From Winogradskyella sediminis (GTDB lineage: Bacteria; Bacteroidota; Bacteroidia; Flavobacteriales; Flavobacteriaceae): a stretch of DNA of 64,000 bases. The stretch covers positions 785,606 through 849,605 of the forward strand of contig NZ_QUNH01000002.1 in NCBI RefSeq assembly GCF_003387355.1, in the 5' to 3' direction. This document shows, one piece after another, positions 1-7,201 of this stretch. The first letter of the stretch is position 1; the number at the start of each line of letters is the position of its first letter. The notes beneath the pieces are model-generated. The model made no database searches and was not told where the DNA came from. It saw only the letters and a program-made list of their open reading frames with translations. The translations under genes and the position numbers were made by a program.

Positions 1-1
1 T

Positions 2-673
2 GCACTTTTAAATGAGGACCGTGCTATTGTGTCTGAAATAGCCGGAACCACAAGAGATACCATTGAAGATGAAATTTCTATAGGAGGTATTGGTTTTAGA
101 TTTATTGATACCGCAGGTATCCGAGAAACAGAAGATGTCGTTGAGAGTATTGGAATTAAAAAGACATTTGAAAAGATTGAGCAATCGCAAGTCACTATTT
201 ACCTCTTTGATGCCCAAAAAAATATTGATAATCTTGAAAATGTACGTTTAGAAATTGAAAAGATAAGAAACAGATATCCTCAAAAGCCATTGTTAATTAT
301 AGCCAATAAAATTGATACGCTATCAGACCTTCAATTGGCAGATATCAATAAAACTATTGCCGATGTCTTGCTATTGTCTGCAAAAACAGGGTTTGGTGTA
401 GAACAGTTAACCAACACACTTCTCAATTTAATAAACACAGGCGCTTTAAGAAATAACGAAACTATAGTAACCAATTCACGTCATTATGATGCTTTATTGA
501 AAGCCTTTGAAGAAGTTCAGAAGGTGAAAGACGGTTTAGAGACTGGATTGTCTGGTGATTTAATGGCTATTGATATACGCCAAGCCTTATACCATTTTGG
601 TGAGATTACAGGTGAGATAACCAATGATGATTTGCTAGGGAATATTTTTGCTAATTTCTGCATCGGGAAGTAA
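2..673 (+). CDS. mnmE: tRNA modification GTPase MnmE, 3' part
   Basis: This is the C-terminal half of MnmE, which with MnmG installs the carboxymethylaminomethyl group on U34 of certain tRNAs in the cytoplasm. The window edge removes the N-terminal formyl-THF-binding domain and the P-loop. Visible G-domain motifs are AGTTRDT (G2 region), DTAG (G3), NKID (G4) and SAK (G5). The protein ends with the universally conserved FCIGK, whose Cys is the MnmE C-terminal active-site residue. The frame is open to base 2, so the gene is truncated only by the window. The last 18 bases double as a likely integration site for the island that follows. Confidence 0.97.
   Translation, partial: ALLNEDRAIVSEIAGTTRDTIEDEISIGGIGFRFIDTAGIRETEDVVESIGIKKTFEKIEQSQVTIYLFDAQKNIDNLENVRLEIEKIRNRYPQKPLLIIANKIDTLSDLQLADINKTIADVLLLSAKTGFGVEQLTNTLLNLINTGALRNNETIVTNSRHYDALLKAFEEVQKVKDGLETGLSGDLMAIDIRQALYHFGEITGEITNDDLLGNIFANFCIGK
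656..673 (+). other. Putative attL at the mnmE 3' end
   Basis: These are the last six codons of mnmE (F C I G K stop). The equivalent position in trmE/thdF is the known target of Salmonella genomic island 1 and relatives. A recombinase gene lies 600 bases downstream. A diverged copy, differing at seven of eighteen positions and always by transitions, is found at 11038-11055. The assignment is inferred from position and similarity. Confidence 0.5.
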
Positions 674-738
674 TTATACTTCTATTTATTGTTAACTACT
701 TGCTTTTGTTGATATTATATAATATTTACTTCTCTTTT

Positions 739-821
739 TTGTTGCCTTTTAGTTCTTTTTAGGCTATCTTTGTTGTCTATTTGTTGCCCATTATTCAAGT
801 TTGTTGCCCAAACTTGTTGCC
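739..821 (+). repeat. TTGTTGCC direct repeats, possible recombinase arm sites
   Basis: The octamer TTGTTGCC occurs at 739-746, 781-788, 801-808 and 814-821, with a one-mismatch copy (TTGTTGTC) at about 770-777. The 781 and 801 copies share TTGTTGCCCA and are 20 bp apart. A 20-base block (771-790) recurs with one mismatch at 10982-11001 near the other end of the island. Repeats near both ends of an integrated element fit arm-type binding sites for the tyrosine recombinase at 1268-2374. Confidence 0.5.
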
Positions 822-842
822 AACAAATATTGGCGAAATTCT

Positions 843-889
843 GCACCATATTGCCCCACGTTGCACCATATCACTACATAACGCACCAT
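843..889 (+). promoter_or_regulatory. Three GCACCAT repeats with 20-bp period
   Basis: GCACCAT is found at 843-849, 863-869 and 883-889, exactly 20 bp apart, ending three bases before the ATG of the excisionase-like gene. The roughly two-turn phasing on one face of the helix suggests a cooperative DNA-binding site, either an operator for the HTH protein encoded next or an excisionase-type array. No protein binding can be shown from sequence. Confidence 0.4.
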
Positions 890-891
890 TT

Positions 892-1257
892 ATGAGCAGT
901 AATTTAAAAATTCCAAAAACGTGTCTTTATTGTGGTAAAGCTTTCATAGCAAGAACTACAGTAACAAAATATTGTGGCCATAAATGTAACAGCAGACATT
1001 ACAAACAACTTAAACGAGAAGAAAAAGTTCAAGACAGTCTGCAAGAAGATATTCAACAAAAGCAAGGCAGTACAGAAGTTTCCAATCCCAATAGTATAGC
1101 ATATAAAGACTTTTTAAGTATTTCTGAAGCATCTGAATTATTAGGTGTTAGTAGATGGACTATTCAAAGAATGGTTAAGCGAGGACAGCTTAAAGCAGTC
1201 CCTATGGGAAGGAAACACATTGTTGCCCGATGGCAAATAGAAAGCTTGTTTAATTAA
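892..1257 (+). CDS. Zinc-ribbon plus MerR/excisionase-type HTH protein
   Basis: This small DNA-binding protein of about 121 aa lies directly before the integrase. The N-terminus has a CxxC...CxxxC pattern (CLYCGKAF, KYCGHKC) that looks like a short zinc ribbon. A basic linker follows, then a C-terminal HTH_17 domain (SISEASELLGVSRWTIQRM, then PMGRKHIVARW). HTH_17 proteins beside tyrosine recombinases often act as excisionases or directionality factors. The ORF is open further upstream, but that extension lies over the repeat-rich region and starts with TTG, so I chose ATG 892. The gene ends 10 bases before the integrase, suggesting one transcript. Confidence 0.75.
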   Translation: MSSNLKIPKTCLYCGKAFIARTTVTKYCGHKCNSRHYKQLKREEKVQDSLQEDIQQKQGSTEVSNPNSIAYKDFLSISEASELLGVSRWTIQRMVKRGQLKAVPMGRKHIVARWQIESLFN

Positions 1258-1267
1258 CCGTACCATT

Positions 1268-2374
1268 ATGAAAGTTACTTTAAGACAACGAAAAAAAGGA
1301 AGCAAGATTAGTTTGTATTTAGATTACTATGAAAATGGACAGCGCAGCTATGAATACCTAAAGCTGTACTTGATTCCAGAACCCGAAAAAGGCAAACTAA
1401 CCAAGGCACAAAAGGAAGAAAACCGAAAGAATTTAGAATTAGCCGAAAGCATACGTGCTAAAAAGCATTTAGAAATTCAAAACGGTTTATATAACTTTCA
1501 AGATAAGGAAAAGCTTAAAGGGCATTTCATAACATATATGGAAGTCCTTGCAGAAAAACGTAGTAATAGTAAAGGTAATTATGGTAATTGGCAAAGTGTA
1601 ATTAAACATCTCAAGAAGTTTAAACCTCACGATATAGCGTTTTCACACATTAACAAAAAGTTTGTTGAGGATTTTAAAGAGTACCTCGATAAAGAAGCTA
1701 TAGGGAGGGCAAATAAGAAGCTTTCTCAAAATTCAAAGTATTCATACTTCGGTAAGCTTAATGCAGCTTTAAAACAAGCAGTAAAGGATGGTATATTAAG
1801 AATCAATCCTGCTGAACAAGTATCTAATTTTAAACAAGGAGAGCCACAAAGAGAGTTTTTAACATTGGAAGAGGTGCAAGCCTTGGTAAAGGTAGAATGT
1901 GAACTTCCAGAGCTTAAAAAAGCTTTTATCTTTAGTTGTCTTACGGGTTTGCGTTGGAGTGACATTGAAAAACTAACGTGGTCAGAAGTGCAACACTCTA
2001 AAGAGAATGGTAATTACATTAGATTTAGACAAAAGAAAACCAAAGGAAGTGAAACTTTGCCAATTTCTGAACAAGCACGAGAATTATTAGGTGAAGCAGG
2101 TGAACCTACAGAAACAGTTTTTAAAGGGTTGCATTATAGTGCCTGGACAAACTTAAAATTGCAACAATGGGTAATGCAAGCAGGAATAACAAAGTCAATA
2201 ACTTTTCATTGTGCGAGACATACTTATGCAACATTACAGTTAACTTTAGGAAGCGATATTTACACTGTTTCAAAATTATTAGGGCATAAAGAGTTAAAAA
2301 CAACGCAGATTTATGCCAAGGTAATTGACCAAAAGAAGCAAGAAGCTGCCAACCGTATTAAATTAGATTTATAG
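1268..2374 (+). CDS. Tyrosine recombinase / site-specific integrase
   Basis: This 368-aa integrase of the Bacteroidota phage/ICE type probably catalyses island insertion and excision. An N-terminal arm-binding region (residues 1-60) is followed by a SAM-like core-binding domain (about 90-185) and the catalytic domain (about 195-365). Catalytic residues visible in order are Arg in LTGLRWSDIE, Lys in KKTKGSETLP, the HxxR of FHCARHTY, the His of LLGHKELKTT and Tyr in QIYAKV. Length is normal and the gene appears intact. It starts 10 bases after the HTH gene and is 3 bases from the next ORF, so it heads the island operon. Confidence 0.95.
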   Translation: MKVTLRQRKKGSKISLYLDYYENGQRSYEYLKLYLIPEPEKGKLTKAQKEENRKNLELAESIRAKKHLEIQNGLYNFQDKEKLKGHFITYMEVLAEKRSNSKGNYGNWQSVIKHLKKFKPHDIAFSHINKKFVEDFKEYLDKEAIGRANKKLSQNSKYSYFGKLNAALKQAVKDGILRINPAEQVSNFKQGEPQREFLTLEEVQALVKVECELPELKKAFIFSCLTGLRWSDIEKLTWSEVQHSKENGNYIRFRQKKTKGSETLPISEQARELLGEAGEPTETVFKGLHYSAWTNLKLQQWVMQAGITKSITFHCARHTYATLQLTLGSDIYTVSKLLGHKELKTTQIYAKVIDQKKQEAANRIKLDL

Positions 2375-2377
2375 CCT

Positions 2378-3670
2378 ATGGAAAAGCCATTTATTGAAAT
2401 TGATGCTAAAGAATTTATCATACACCCATTTGAAATTCAGAAGCCTGAAGGCTATGAATTTGCAGAAAACTATCCTAACTGTTGTCATTCACACAAACAT
2501 AATTATAAACTACTCACAGACTATTTAGAGCGTTTTCCCTTTTGTTGTGATAATCACGCTGATTTTTATAAACGTTTTAAATTCGACAAAGCAAAAGTTT
2601 ATGGTCAAATACCTATTTGGGTTTTAAAAGCAGTTGATTATACGTGGCATACCATAGAGCAAAATATTAATGAGGACGATTGGTTTGATGCTATTACAGA
2701 ATATTTTGAATTATGTTTCTGGAGTATGGGTACACCTGCTGTAGGTTCTCACATATATTTAGAGCTTGTTGAGTTAAATCTTCAAAGAAAAGATGGAAAA
2801 TTTCCTAAAGATAAATGTAAAGCATTATTAAAATTCCTAACTGAAGTAAACAAGTATAAACCTGCACAAGAGAAAACAGACCTTAATTTATTGTATAGCA
2901 CTTATCAAAAATGGCTAAAAGCATTTCCTTTTGATTTACCCTTTTTTAGTCCTTTAAAACCACAACTTACTAAATCATTGCCTTTTGTAAAAGAAGTCAC
3001 TCGTAGGAATCGCTATTTGGGTATGGTGACTGCAAAATTGGTAACACCAACAGAATTAGTAGCTTCTCTATATAGACGTACACAACATATCTTATCATTA
3101 ATTGATACTACCAAACTTCAAAAGCAAGGTTTAATATCACAAGCTGAAAAATTAAGTATTGATGTACTTAACGAAAACCACCGATTTAAACAGCGTACCT
3201 TAACGGAAATCTATAATAAAGGTGAAAAACAATATATAAAGACGATTAAAAAATGGCTTGAAAATGAGAAGGACTATTTTAAAGAAATCGTTCCTAAATT
3301 AAAACAAGCACCAGCACCAAAACCCAAAAAGGAAAAAACACCTAAAAACTATTTTGGTTTTAGTGGTGACACAAATGCACTTTTAACGGTGTTAAAAGCA
3401 TTGCAGTTAAGAGTAGATATGCTGAAAGAAGACTTTACAACAGTACATAATTTTCATAAGCTACTTACAGCTAAAGACTTTAGTAATTTAGATGTCAAAG
3501 TCCATCTAAATTGTGATAATAAACAATTCTATTACATCATAACAAAACTACAGCCATACTTTACCAATCTTAAATGGGTAACTATTGCTAACTCTATGTT
3601 GTTTTTATCCGAAGGAAATAGCCTTTTAGGACAATCAGATTTAAGTTCAGCAAAGAACTTTAGAAGATGA
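2378..3670 (+). CDS. Conserved hypothetical protein of the island
   Basis: This is a 430-aa soluble protein of unknown function. It has an N-terminal stretch rich in Cys and His (CCHSHKH, then FCCDNH), a middle helical region, a Lys/Pro-rich linker near residue 325 (APAPKPKKEK) and a C-terminal domain of about 100 residues beginning YFGFSGD. The C-terminal part resembles Bacteroidota proteins of the DUF6617 type, from memory only. No signal peptide or membrane segment is seen. It follows the integrase by three bases, so it is probably co-transcribed with it, and such proteins are often neighbours of flavobacterial integrases. Confidence 0.6.
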   Translation: MEKPFIEIDAKEFIIHPFEIQKPEGYEFAENYPNCCHSHKHNYKLLTDYLERFPFCCDNHADFYKRFKFDKAKVYGQIPIWVLKAVDYTWHTIEQNINEDDWFDAITEYFELCFWSMGTPAVGSHIYLELVELNLQRKDGKFPKDKCKALLKFLTEVNKYKPAQEKTDLNLLYSTYQKWLKAFPFDLPFFSPLKPQLTKSLPFVKEVTRRNRYLGMVTAKLVTPTELVASLYRRTQHILSLIDTTKLQKQGLISQAEKLSIDVLNENHRFKQRTLTEIYNKGEKQYIKTIKKWLENEKDYFKEIVPKLKQAPAPKPKKEKTPKNYFGFSGDTNALLTVLKALQLRVDMLKEDFTTVHNFHKLLTAKDFSNLDVKVHLNCDNKQFYYIITKLQPYFTNLKWVTIANSMLFLSEGNSLLGQSDLSSAKNFRR

Positions 3671-3674
3671 TAAA

Positions 3675-3887
3675 ATGAAAGAGTTGATTCACACCATTGT
3701 TGATGTTATTAGAAAAAACGCCACAGTCGATTGGAGTAAACGAGATGATGTAAGAGCAAAATTAAGATTAACCGTAAAGAAAATACTAATGCGTTACGGT
3801 TACCCACCAGATATAGCAAAAATGGAAGCAGACAAAGTATTAGCCCAAGGTGAAGCTTTAGCTGAAATGTTTTCAAATGGCAAATAA
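3675..3887 (+). CDS. Orphan HsdR C-terminal domain (DUF3387-like)
   Basis: This 70-aa protein matches only the last segment of type I restriction enzyme R subunits. VDWSKRDDVRAKLRLTVKKI and RYGYPPDIAKMEADKVL follow the pattern of the HsdR C-terminal helical domain, which helps the R subunit join the methylase core. No helicase, nuclease, HsdM or HsdS is nearby. It therefore looks like a remnant or a free-standing domain. It has its own ATG five bases after the previous stop and no disruption, so it may still be made. Confidence 0.65.
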   Translation: MKELIHTIVDVIRKNATVDWSKRDDVRAKLRLTVKKILMRYGYPPDIAKMEADKVLAQGEALAEMFSNGK

Positions 3888-3944
3888 GATTAGAGAATAA
3901 ATAGTTAAATAAATTAAAAAAAAATAAACCCACAGGTTGATTTA

Positions 3945-4472
3945 ATGAAAATAATTGATACATTTGTACCACATTTATATGCATTCAAATTCGCTGAAGA
4001 AGAATTAGATGAATTAGAAAGAGTGTTTGATGAATGGGCTGACCCAATGTATCTTTTTCAGTTTTTTGAAGATAATAAACAAGATTTAGATATAACTATA
4101 GAGCAAGCTATTGAAAAAGTTCAAAAAGAGGCAAAGTTTTTGAGAAATAAATTAATTGAATTGGCAAGTGAAGAACCTAATCAATTATACGATTTGTTTA
4201 AGAACCTAAACAATAATGAATATACTGCTAAATTACTTCAAGAGCAGAAATCACGAAATAGGTGGTTGAGATTATATGCTATTAAATTAGATACTGGTAA
4301 TGACGATAACAATTATGTAATTACAGGAGGCACAATCAAATTGGATAGTCAACACTTAATGAAAGACAGAGACCATACCTTAAAAGAATTAAACAAAATA
4401 AATAGGTGTAGAGATTATCTTAAAGATGAAGGAGTTATTGACAATGATAGTTTTCAAGAAATATTCTTCTAA
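3945..4472 (+). CDS. Putative toxin of a toxin-antitoxin-chaperone module
   Basis: This 175-aa protein is all-helical at the start and ends in a segment (WLRLYAIKLD, NYVITGGTIKL, then a helix with KELNKINRCRDYLKDEG) that reads like the core of RelE/HigB/Gp49-type toxins, where a sheet carrying a GG/K motif is followed by a C-terminal helix. The assignment rests on this pattern and on context: an XRE-type HTH protein follows 14 bases later and a SecB-like protein after that. Known TAC systems have HigB-HigA-SecB order. Substrate is unknown; ribosome-dependent mRNA cleavage would be the family expectation. Confidence 0.55.
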   Translation: MKIIDTFVPHLYAFKFAEEELDELERVFDEWADPMYLFQFFEDNKQDLDITIEQAIEKVQKEAKFLRNKLIELASEEPNQLYDLFKNLNNNEYTAKLLQEQKSRNRWLRLYAIKLDTGNDDNNYVITGGTIKLDSQHLMKDRDHTLKELNKINRCRDYLKDEGVIDNDSFQEIFF

Positions 4473-4486
4473 AAGACAAAAACACT

Positions 4487-5005
4487 ATGACAAATACTAA
4501 ATTAGATAAATTTAAAAAATTAGTTTCTAAAGAAAAGTCCGGATGGTTAGAAAAAGCCAAGTGGAGAAAGGAAAATGAAGAGTGGCTTGATATTTCTTTT
4601 AAAATTGCGGTTAAGGTATTATCTGCCTTAAAGGCAAATAAGGCTACAGACACATATCCTAAAAGCCAAAAAGAATTGGCAGAGGCTTTAGATTGCTCAC
4701 CACAATATATAAGCAAGCTGTTAAAAGGGCAAGAACGTTTAGGGATTGATACCATTACTAAAGTAGGTAAAATATTAGGTGTAAAACTTATTGAAGTACC
4801 TCAAGAGGAAGTCAAGAAAGAAGAAATGCTTTCAAGCGAAGATAAGTTTACGGTGACTATTAAGGCCAAAGAGCTAATGCATTTCAATTATCATTTTGGA
4901 AAATTAATTCAAGACGATAACAAGTTGTCTTTTGATTATAGCGAAATGATAGAAACTTCAAGCTATGTACGTCGTGGAGATAATCATTTAAAGGTAGTGG
5001 CATAA
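4487..5005 (+). CDS. XRE-family HTH protein, putative antitoxin
   Basis: This 172-aa protein carries a helix-turn-helix in its middle (about residues 60-105: SQKELAEALDCSPQYISKLL, then KVGKILGVKLIEV). The C-terminal extension of about 65 residues contains KDKFTVT-like and SSYVRRGDNH segments. In chaperone-addicted antitoxins a C-terminal tail is what the SecB-like chaperone binds, so this extension is the candidate addiction tail. The stop codon overlaps the next ATG by one base (TAATG), which implies translational coupling to the SecB-like gene. It is likely to autoregulate the module. Confidence 0.7.
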   Translation: MTNTKLDKFKKLVSKEKSGWLEKAKWRKENEEWLDISFKIAVKVLSALKANKATDTYPKSQKELAEALDCSPQYISKLLKGQERLGIDTITKVGKILGVKLIEVPQEEVKKEEMLSSEDKFTVTIKAKELMHFNYHFGKLIQDDNKLSFDYSEMIETSSYVRRGDNHLKVVA

Positions 5006-5445
5006 TGTCTAATAAAATAGGATTTTCATTAAAGAAAATAACAACAGAGCAATTTGCAATAATTGAATCTGCTTTTAAAGAAGGGGAAGATGTACAATTT
5101 AGCGTAAACGCTAAATATGGCATTAATGAAAAAGACAAAATGGTAGCGGTGTTTGTATCACCAGCATTTTATCAAGATAAAAAAGCATTTTTAGTATTGG
5201 AAATAGCGTGTCATTTCAAAATTGTAGATGATGCTTGGGAAAGTTTTAAAAATAAAGACAAAACCAAATTGACTATTCCTGTTGATTTTATGCGTCATTT
5301 AATTATGTTAACCATTGGTACGGCAAGAGGTGTTTTGCACAGTAGAACAGAAAACACACCTTTTAATAACTTCTTAATGCCTACTATCAATGTTACTGAA
5401 ATTGTTAAGTCTGGTGTAGCATTCAATTTAGAATCTAAAGCTTAA
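5005..5445 (+). CDS. SecB-like chaperone of a TAC module
   Basis: This 146-aa protein shows a SecB-like pattern: LVLEIACHFKIVDDAWESF (beta strand) and then IPVDFMRHLIMLTIGTARGV...FLMPTINVTEIV. That mirrors the SecB C-terminal motif, in which a helix with LxxLTxxGG is followed by LPPINF. It has no signal peptide and is predicted cytosolic. SecB normally hands precursors to SecA. Solitary SecB-like proteins fused genetically to toxin-antitoxin pairs instead protect a specific antitoxin from degradation. The one-base overlap with the antitoxin gene supports the latter role. Identification is by motif, not alignment. Confidence 0.65.
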   Translation: MSNKIGFSLKKITTEQFAIIESAFKEGEDVQFSVNAKYGINEKDKMVAVFVSPAFYQDKKAFLVLEIACHFKIVDDAWESFKNKDKTKLTIPVDFMRHLIMLTIGTARGVLHSRTENTPFNNFLMPTINVTEIVKSGVAFNLESKA

Positions 5446-5533
5446 TTCCAATATACATCAAATATTCGGCATTATTTTTGCTTAAATACATAATAAACAA
5501 AGTATTACAGCACTATATTACTGTTAATAAAAA

Positions 5534-5574
5534 GTAAACAATTTTGTTTACTAATCTATTTATACATACATTTG
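5534..5574 (+). promoter_or_regulatory. Palindromic operator and Bacteroidota promoter
   Basis: GTAAACAATTTTGTTTAC (5534-5551) is an inverted repeat with 8-base arms and a 2-base centre. Within it TTG at 5544-5546 lies 20 bases before TACATTTG (5567-5574), matching the Bacteroidota TTG-N(17-23)-TAnnTTTG promoter. The palindrome therefore covers the -33 region and is a good operator for the HTH antitoxin encoded next. It also places the transcript start after ATG 5576, which favours the ATG at 5591. Confidence 0.65.
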
Positions 5575-5590
5575 TATGACAAAAGAAACT

Positions 5591-6100
5591 ATGTTACCTA
5601 AAATAGCTAAAATAAAAGGCATACATCCAGGGCTAATATTACACCGCGAAATAAAGCGTAATAATATTAAAAGCTCTCAATTAGCTACGTCTATAGGTGA
5701 GCATAAACAAACCATTAGTGCTATTATAAATCAAAAGAGAGGTATCAATCCAGAGCTATCAATTAAGTTGGCAGATTACTTTCATACAGAAAAAGATTAT
5801 TTTATGATGCTGCAAGCGGGTTATGAAGTAAAAAGTAAATTAACTGAAAATAGTAAAAGAACACCAAATCTAAACAATATCAGAAAAGTACTATTTTGGG
5901 ATACATCATTTGATAAAATAGATTGGGACAAAAATAAACGTGCCATTATCAAAAGAGTTTTAGAACGTGGTAATGATAAAGAAATCAACGAAATCATAAA
6001 ATTCTACGGTAAAAGAACAGTTTCAAGAATAGCAAAGTCTATTAAGCAATCCCGTTTATCTACATTTCAAAAAAATGCAGAAGACTTTCAACTTATTTAA
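5591..6100 (+). CDS. HTH antitoxin of AbiE-like module 1
   Basis: A protein of about 169 aa with an N-terminal HigA-type HTH (HPGLILHREIKRNNIKSSQL, then GEHKQTISAIINQKRGINPE). It has a C-terminal segment (IRKVLFWDTSFDKIDWDKNK, FYGKRTVSRI) of the type that precedes AbiEii nucleotidyltransferases in Bacteroidota. It is predicted to neutralise and co-regulate the downstream toxin, as in type IV TA systems. The longer ORF starts at ATG 5576, but the promoter box ends at 5574, so transcription would begin after that codon. ATG 5591 with AAAAGAAAC just upstream is preferred. The stop is seven bases before the toxin start. Confidence 0.75.
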   Translation: MLPKIAKIKGIHPGLILHREIKRNNIKSSQLATSIGEHKQTISAIINQKRGINPELSIKLADYFHTEKDYFMMLQAGYEVKSKLTENSKRTPNLNNIRKVLFWDTSFDKIDWDKNKRAIIKRVLERGNDKEINEIIKFYGKRTVSRIAKSIKQSRLSTFQKNAEDFQLI

Positions 6101-6107
6101 GTTTTAA

Positions 6108-6767
6108 ATGCCTTTATACCTTAATACCGTTTCCGATTTACTTTGGGAATCTTTAAATACCCTAATGACTATTGAAGAATTTAATAGTTTTAGATTAGTT
6201 GGTGGTACATCATTAAGTCTACAACAGGGGCATAGAGAATCTATTGATATTGATTTATTTACAGATGCAGAATATGGTAGTATTGATTTTAATCGTTTAG
6301 AAGAAATTTTAAATGATGTATTTCCTTATGTAGTAACGTCCTCTGTAGGTGAAGTTGTTTTTGGCAGGTCTTATTTCGTCGGTGAAGATGAAAATAATGC
6401 ACTTAAATTAGATATTTATTATACAGATCCTTTTGTTTTTCCATTATTAGAAGAAGGCAATATACGTTTAGCCTCTAATGAAGAAATAGCAGCAATGAAG
6501 TTTGAAGTGATTGCTAATGGTGGTCGTAAAAAAGATTTTTGGGACATCCACGAGCTTTTAGATGTATTTACATTAGAACAAATGTTAGATTTCTATGAAC
6601 AACGAAATCCTTATGGTGCAACAACAGAAGAGCTTTTAACCCAATGTATAGACTTTTCATTAGCTGAAGATGATTTAATACCAAATTGTTATAAAGACAA
6701 AGTTTGGGAACTTATCAAATTAGATATAGAGGAACAAGTACAGAATTTAACAGAGGATAAAGATTAG
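6108..6767 (+). CDS. AbiEii-like nucleotidyltransferase toxin 1
   Basis: This 219-aa DNA polymerase-beta-like nucleotidyltransferase belongs to the AbiEii/AbiGii toxin group. FRLVGGTSLSLQQGHRES with IDIDLF gives the GG...DxD catalytic pattern. AAMKFEVIANGGRKKDFWDI is the typical second motif (K, R, KDxxD). Related toxins such as MenT and AbiEii add nucleotides to RNA or tRNA or bind GTP, and cause reversible growth arrest or phage abortive infection. It forms a bicistron with the HTH antitoxin just upstream. Confidence 0.85.
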   Translation: MPLYLNTVSDLLWESLNTLMTIEEFNSFRLVGGTSLSLQQGHRESIDIDLFTDAEYGSIDFNRLEEILNDVFPYVVTSSVGEVVFGRSYFVGEDENNALKLDIYYTDPFVFPLLEEGNIRLASNEEIAAMKFEVIANGGRKKDFWDIHELLDVFTLEQMLDFYEQRNPYGATTEELLTQCIDFSLAEDDLIPNCYKDKVWELIKLDIEEQVQNLTEDKD

Positions 6768-6851
6768 TCTAATACTATAAATAGTGGTATAGATATTGCT
6801 GTAAATAGTTAAACTAATGTTTTAATAGATAGTGAATTAAATTCTATTTTA

Positions 6852-6859
6852 TATCTTTG
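6852..6859 (+). promoter_or_regulatory. TAnnTTTG promoter box
   Basis: TATCTTTG matches the Bacteroidota -7 consensus and lies about 52 bases before the TTG start of the second AbiE-like module. No clear -33 TTG is present at the expected spacing, so the call is moderate. Confidence 0.4.
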
Positions 6860-6911
6860 TATTAAGTATAGGCGCATATACAAACTATTAAAAGGAAGAA
6901 TAAAAGAAGTT

Positions 6912-7199
6912 TTGAGTAGAAGAATAGACATATCTAAAGTATTCCCTAAATATGCATTTTGGGATATGGATAGTAGTAAATTATCTCTTAAAAGAGATAA
7001 AGATATTATTATTCCAAGAGCTTTATATGCTACTACCAAAGAAACCTTCCCTAAAGATATTACTGTATTAGAAGCATATTATTCTAAAAATGAAATTGTA
7101 GATATTTTAAAGCATACTAAAGAAAATATTAGTAATCAAGTATGCGAATTGGTAAGTAAACGCTACAATACAAAACCATTTTACCGCTACGCAGTATAA
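6912..7199 (+). CDS. DUF6922-like antitoxin of AbiE-like module 2
   Basis: A 95-aa protein with VFPKYAFWDMDSSKLSLKRD near the start, then IIPRAL and FPKDITVLEAYYSKNEIVDI, and FYRY at the end. This is the DUF6922 type of small protein that precedes AbiEii-type genes in Bacteroidota. The same motif (here WDMD, in module 1 WDTS) occurs in the C-terminal half of the first antitoxin, so the two modules share an antitoxin core and differ in the HTH. No ATG is available before the conserved start, so TTG 6912 with AAGAAG upstream is the best start. The stop is two bases from the toxin ATG. Confidence 0.65.
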   Translation: MSRRIDISKVFPKYAFWDMDSSKLSLKRDKDIIIPRALYATTKETFPKDITVLEAYYSKNEIVDILKHTKENISNQVCELVSKRYNTKPFYRYAV

Positions 7200-7201
7200 C
7201 G

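Noticed and set aside
1268-2374. The tyrosine recombinase as the integrase of the cassette array
   Set aside because: It is the integrase of the mnmE island: it lies next to the island's own repeats and att site and has the arm-binding architecture of Bacteroidota phage/ICE integrases. I see no IntI-type signature.
6809-7039. Antisense ORF opposite the DUF6922-like gene
   Set aside because: It is a shadow of the plus-strand gene and promoter region and has no independent coding signs.
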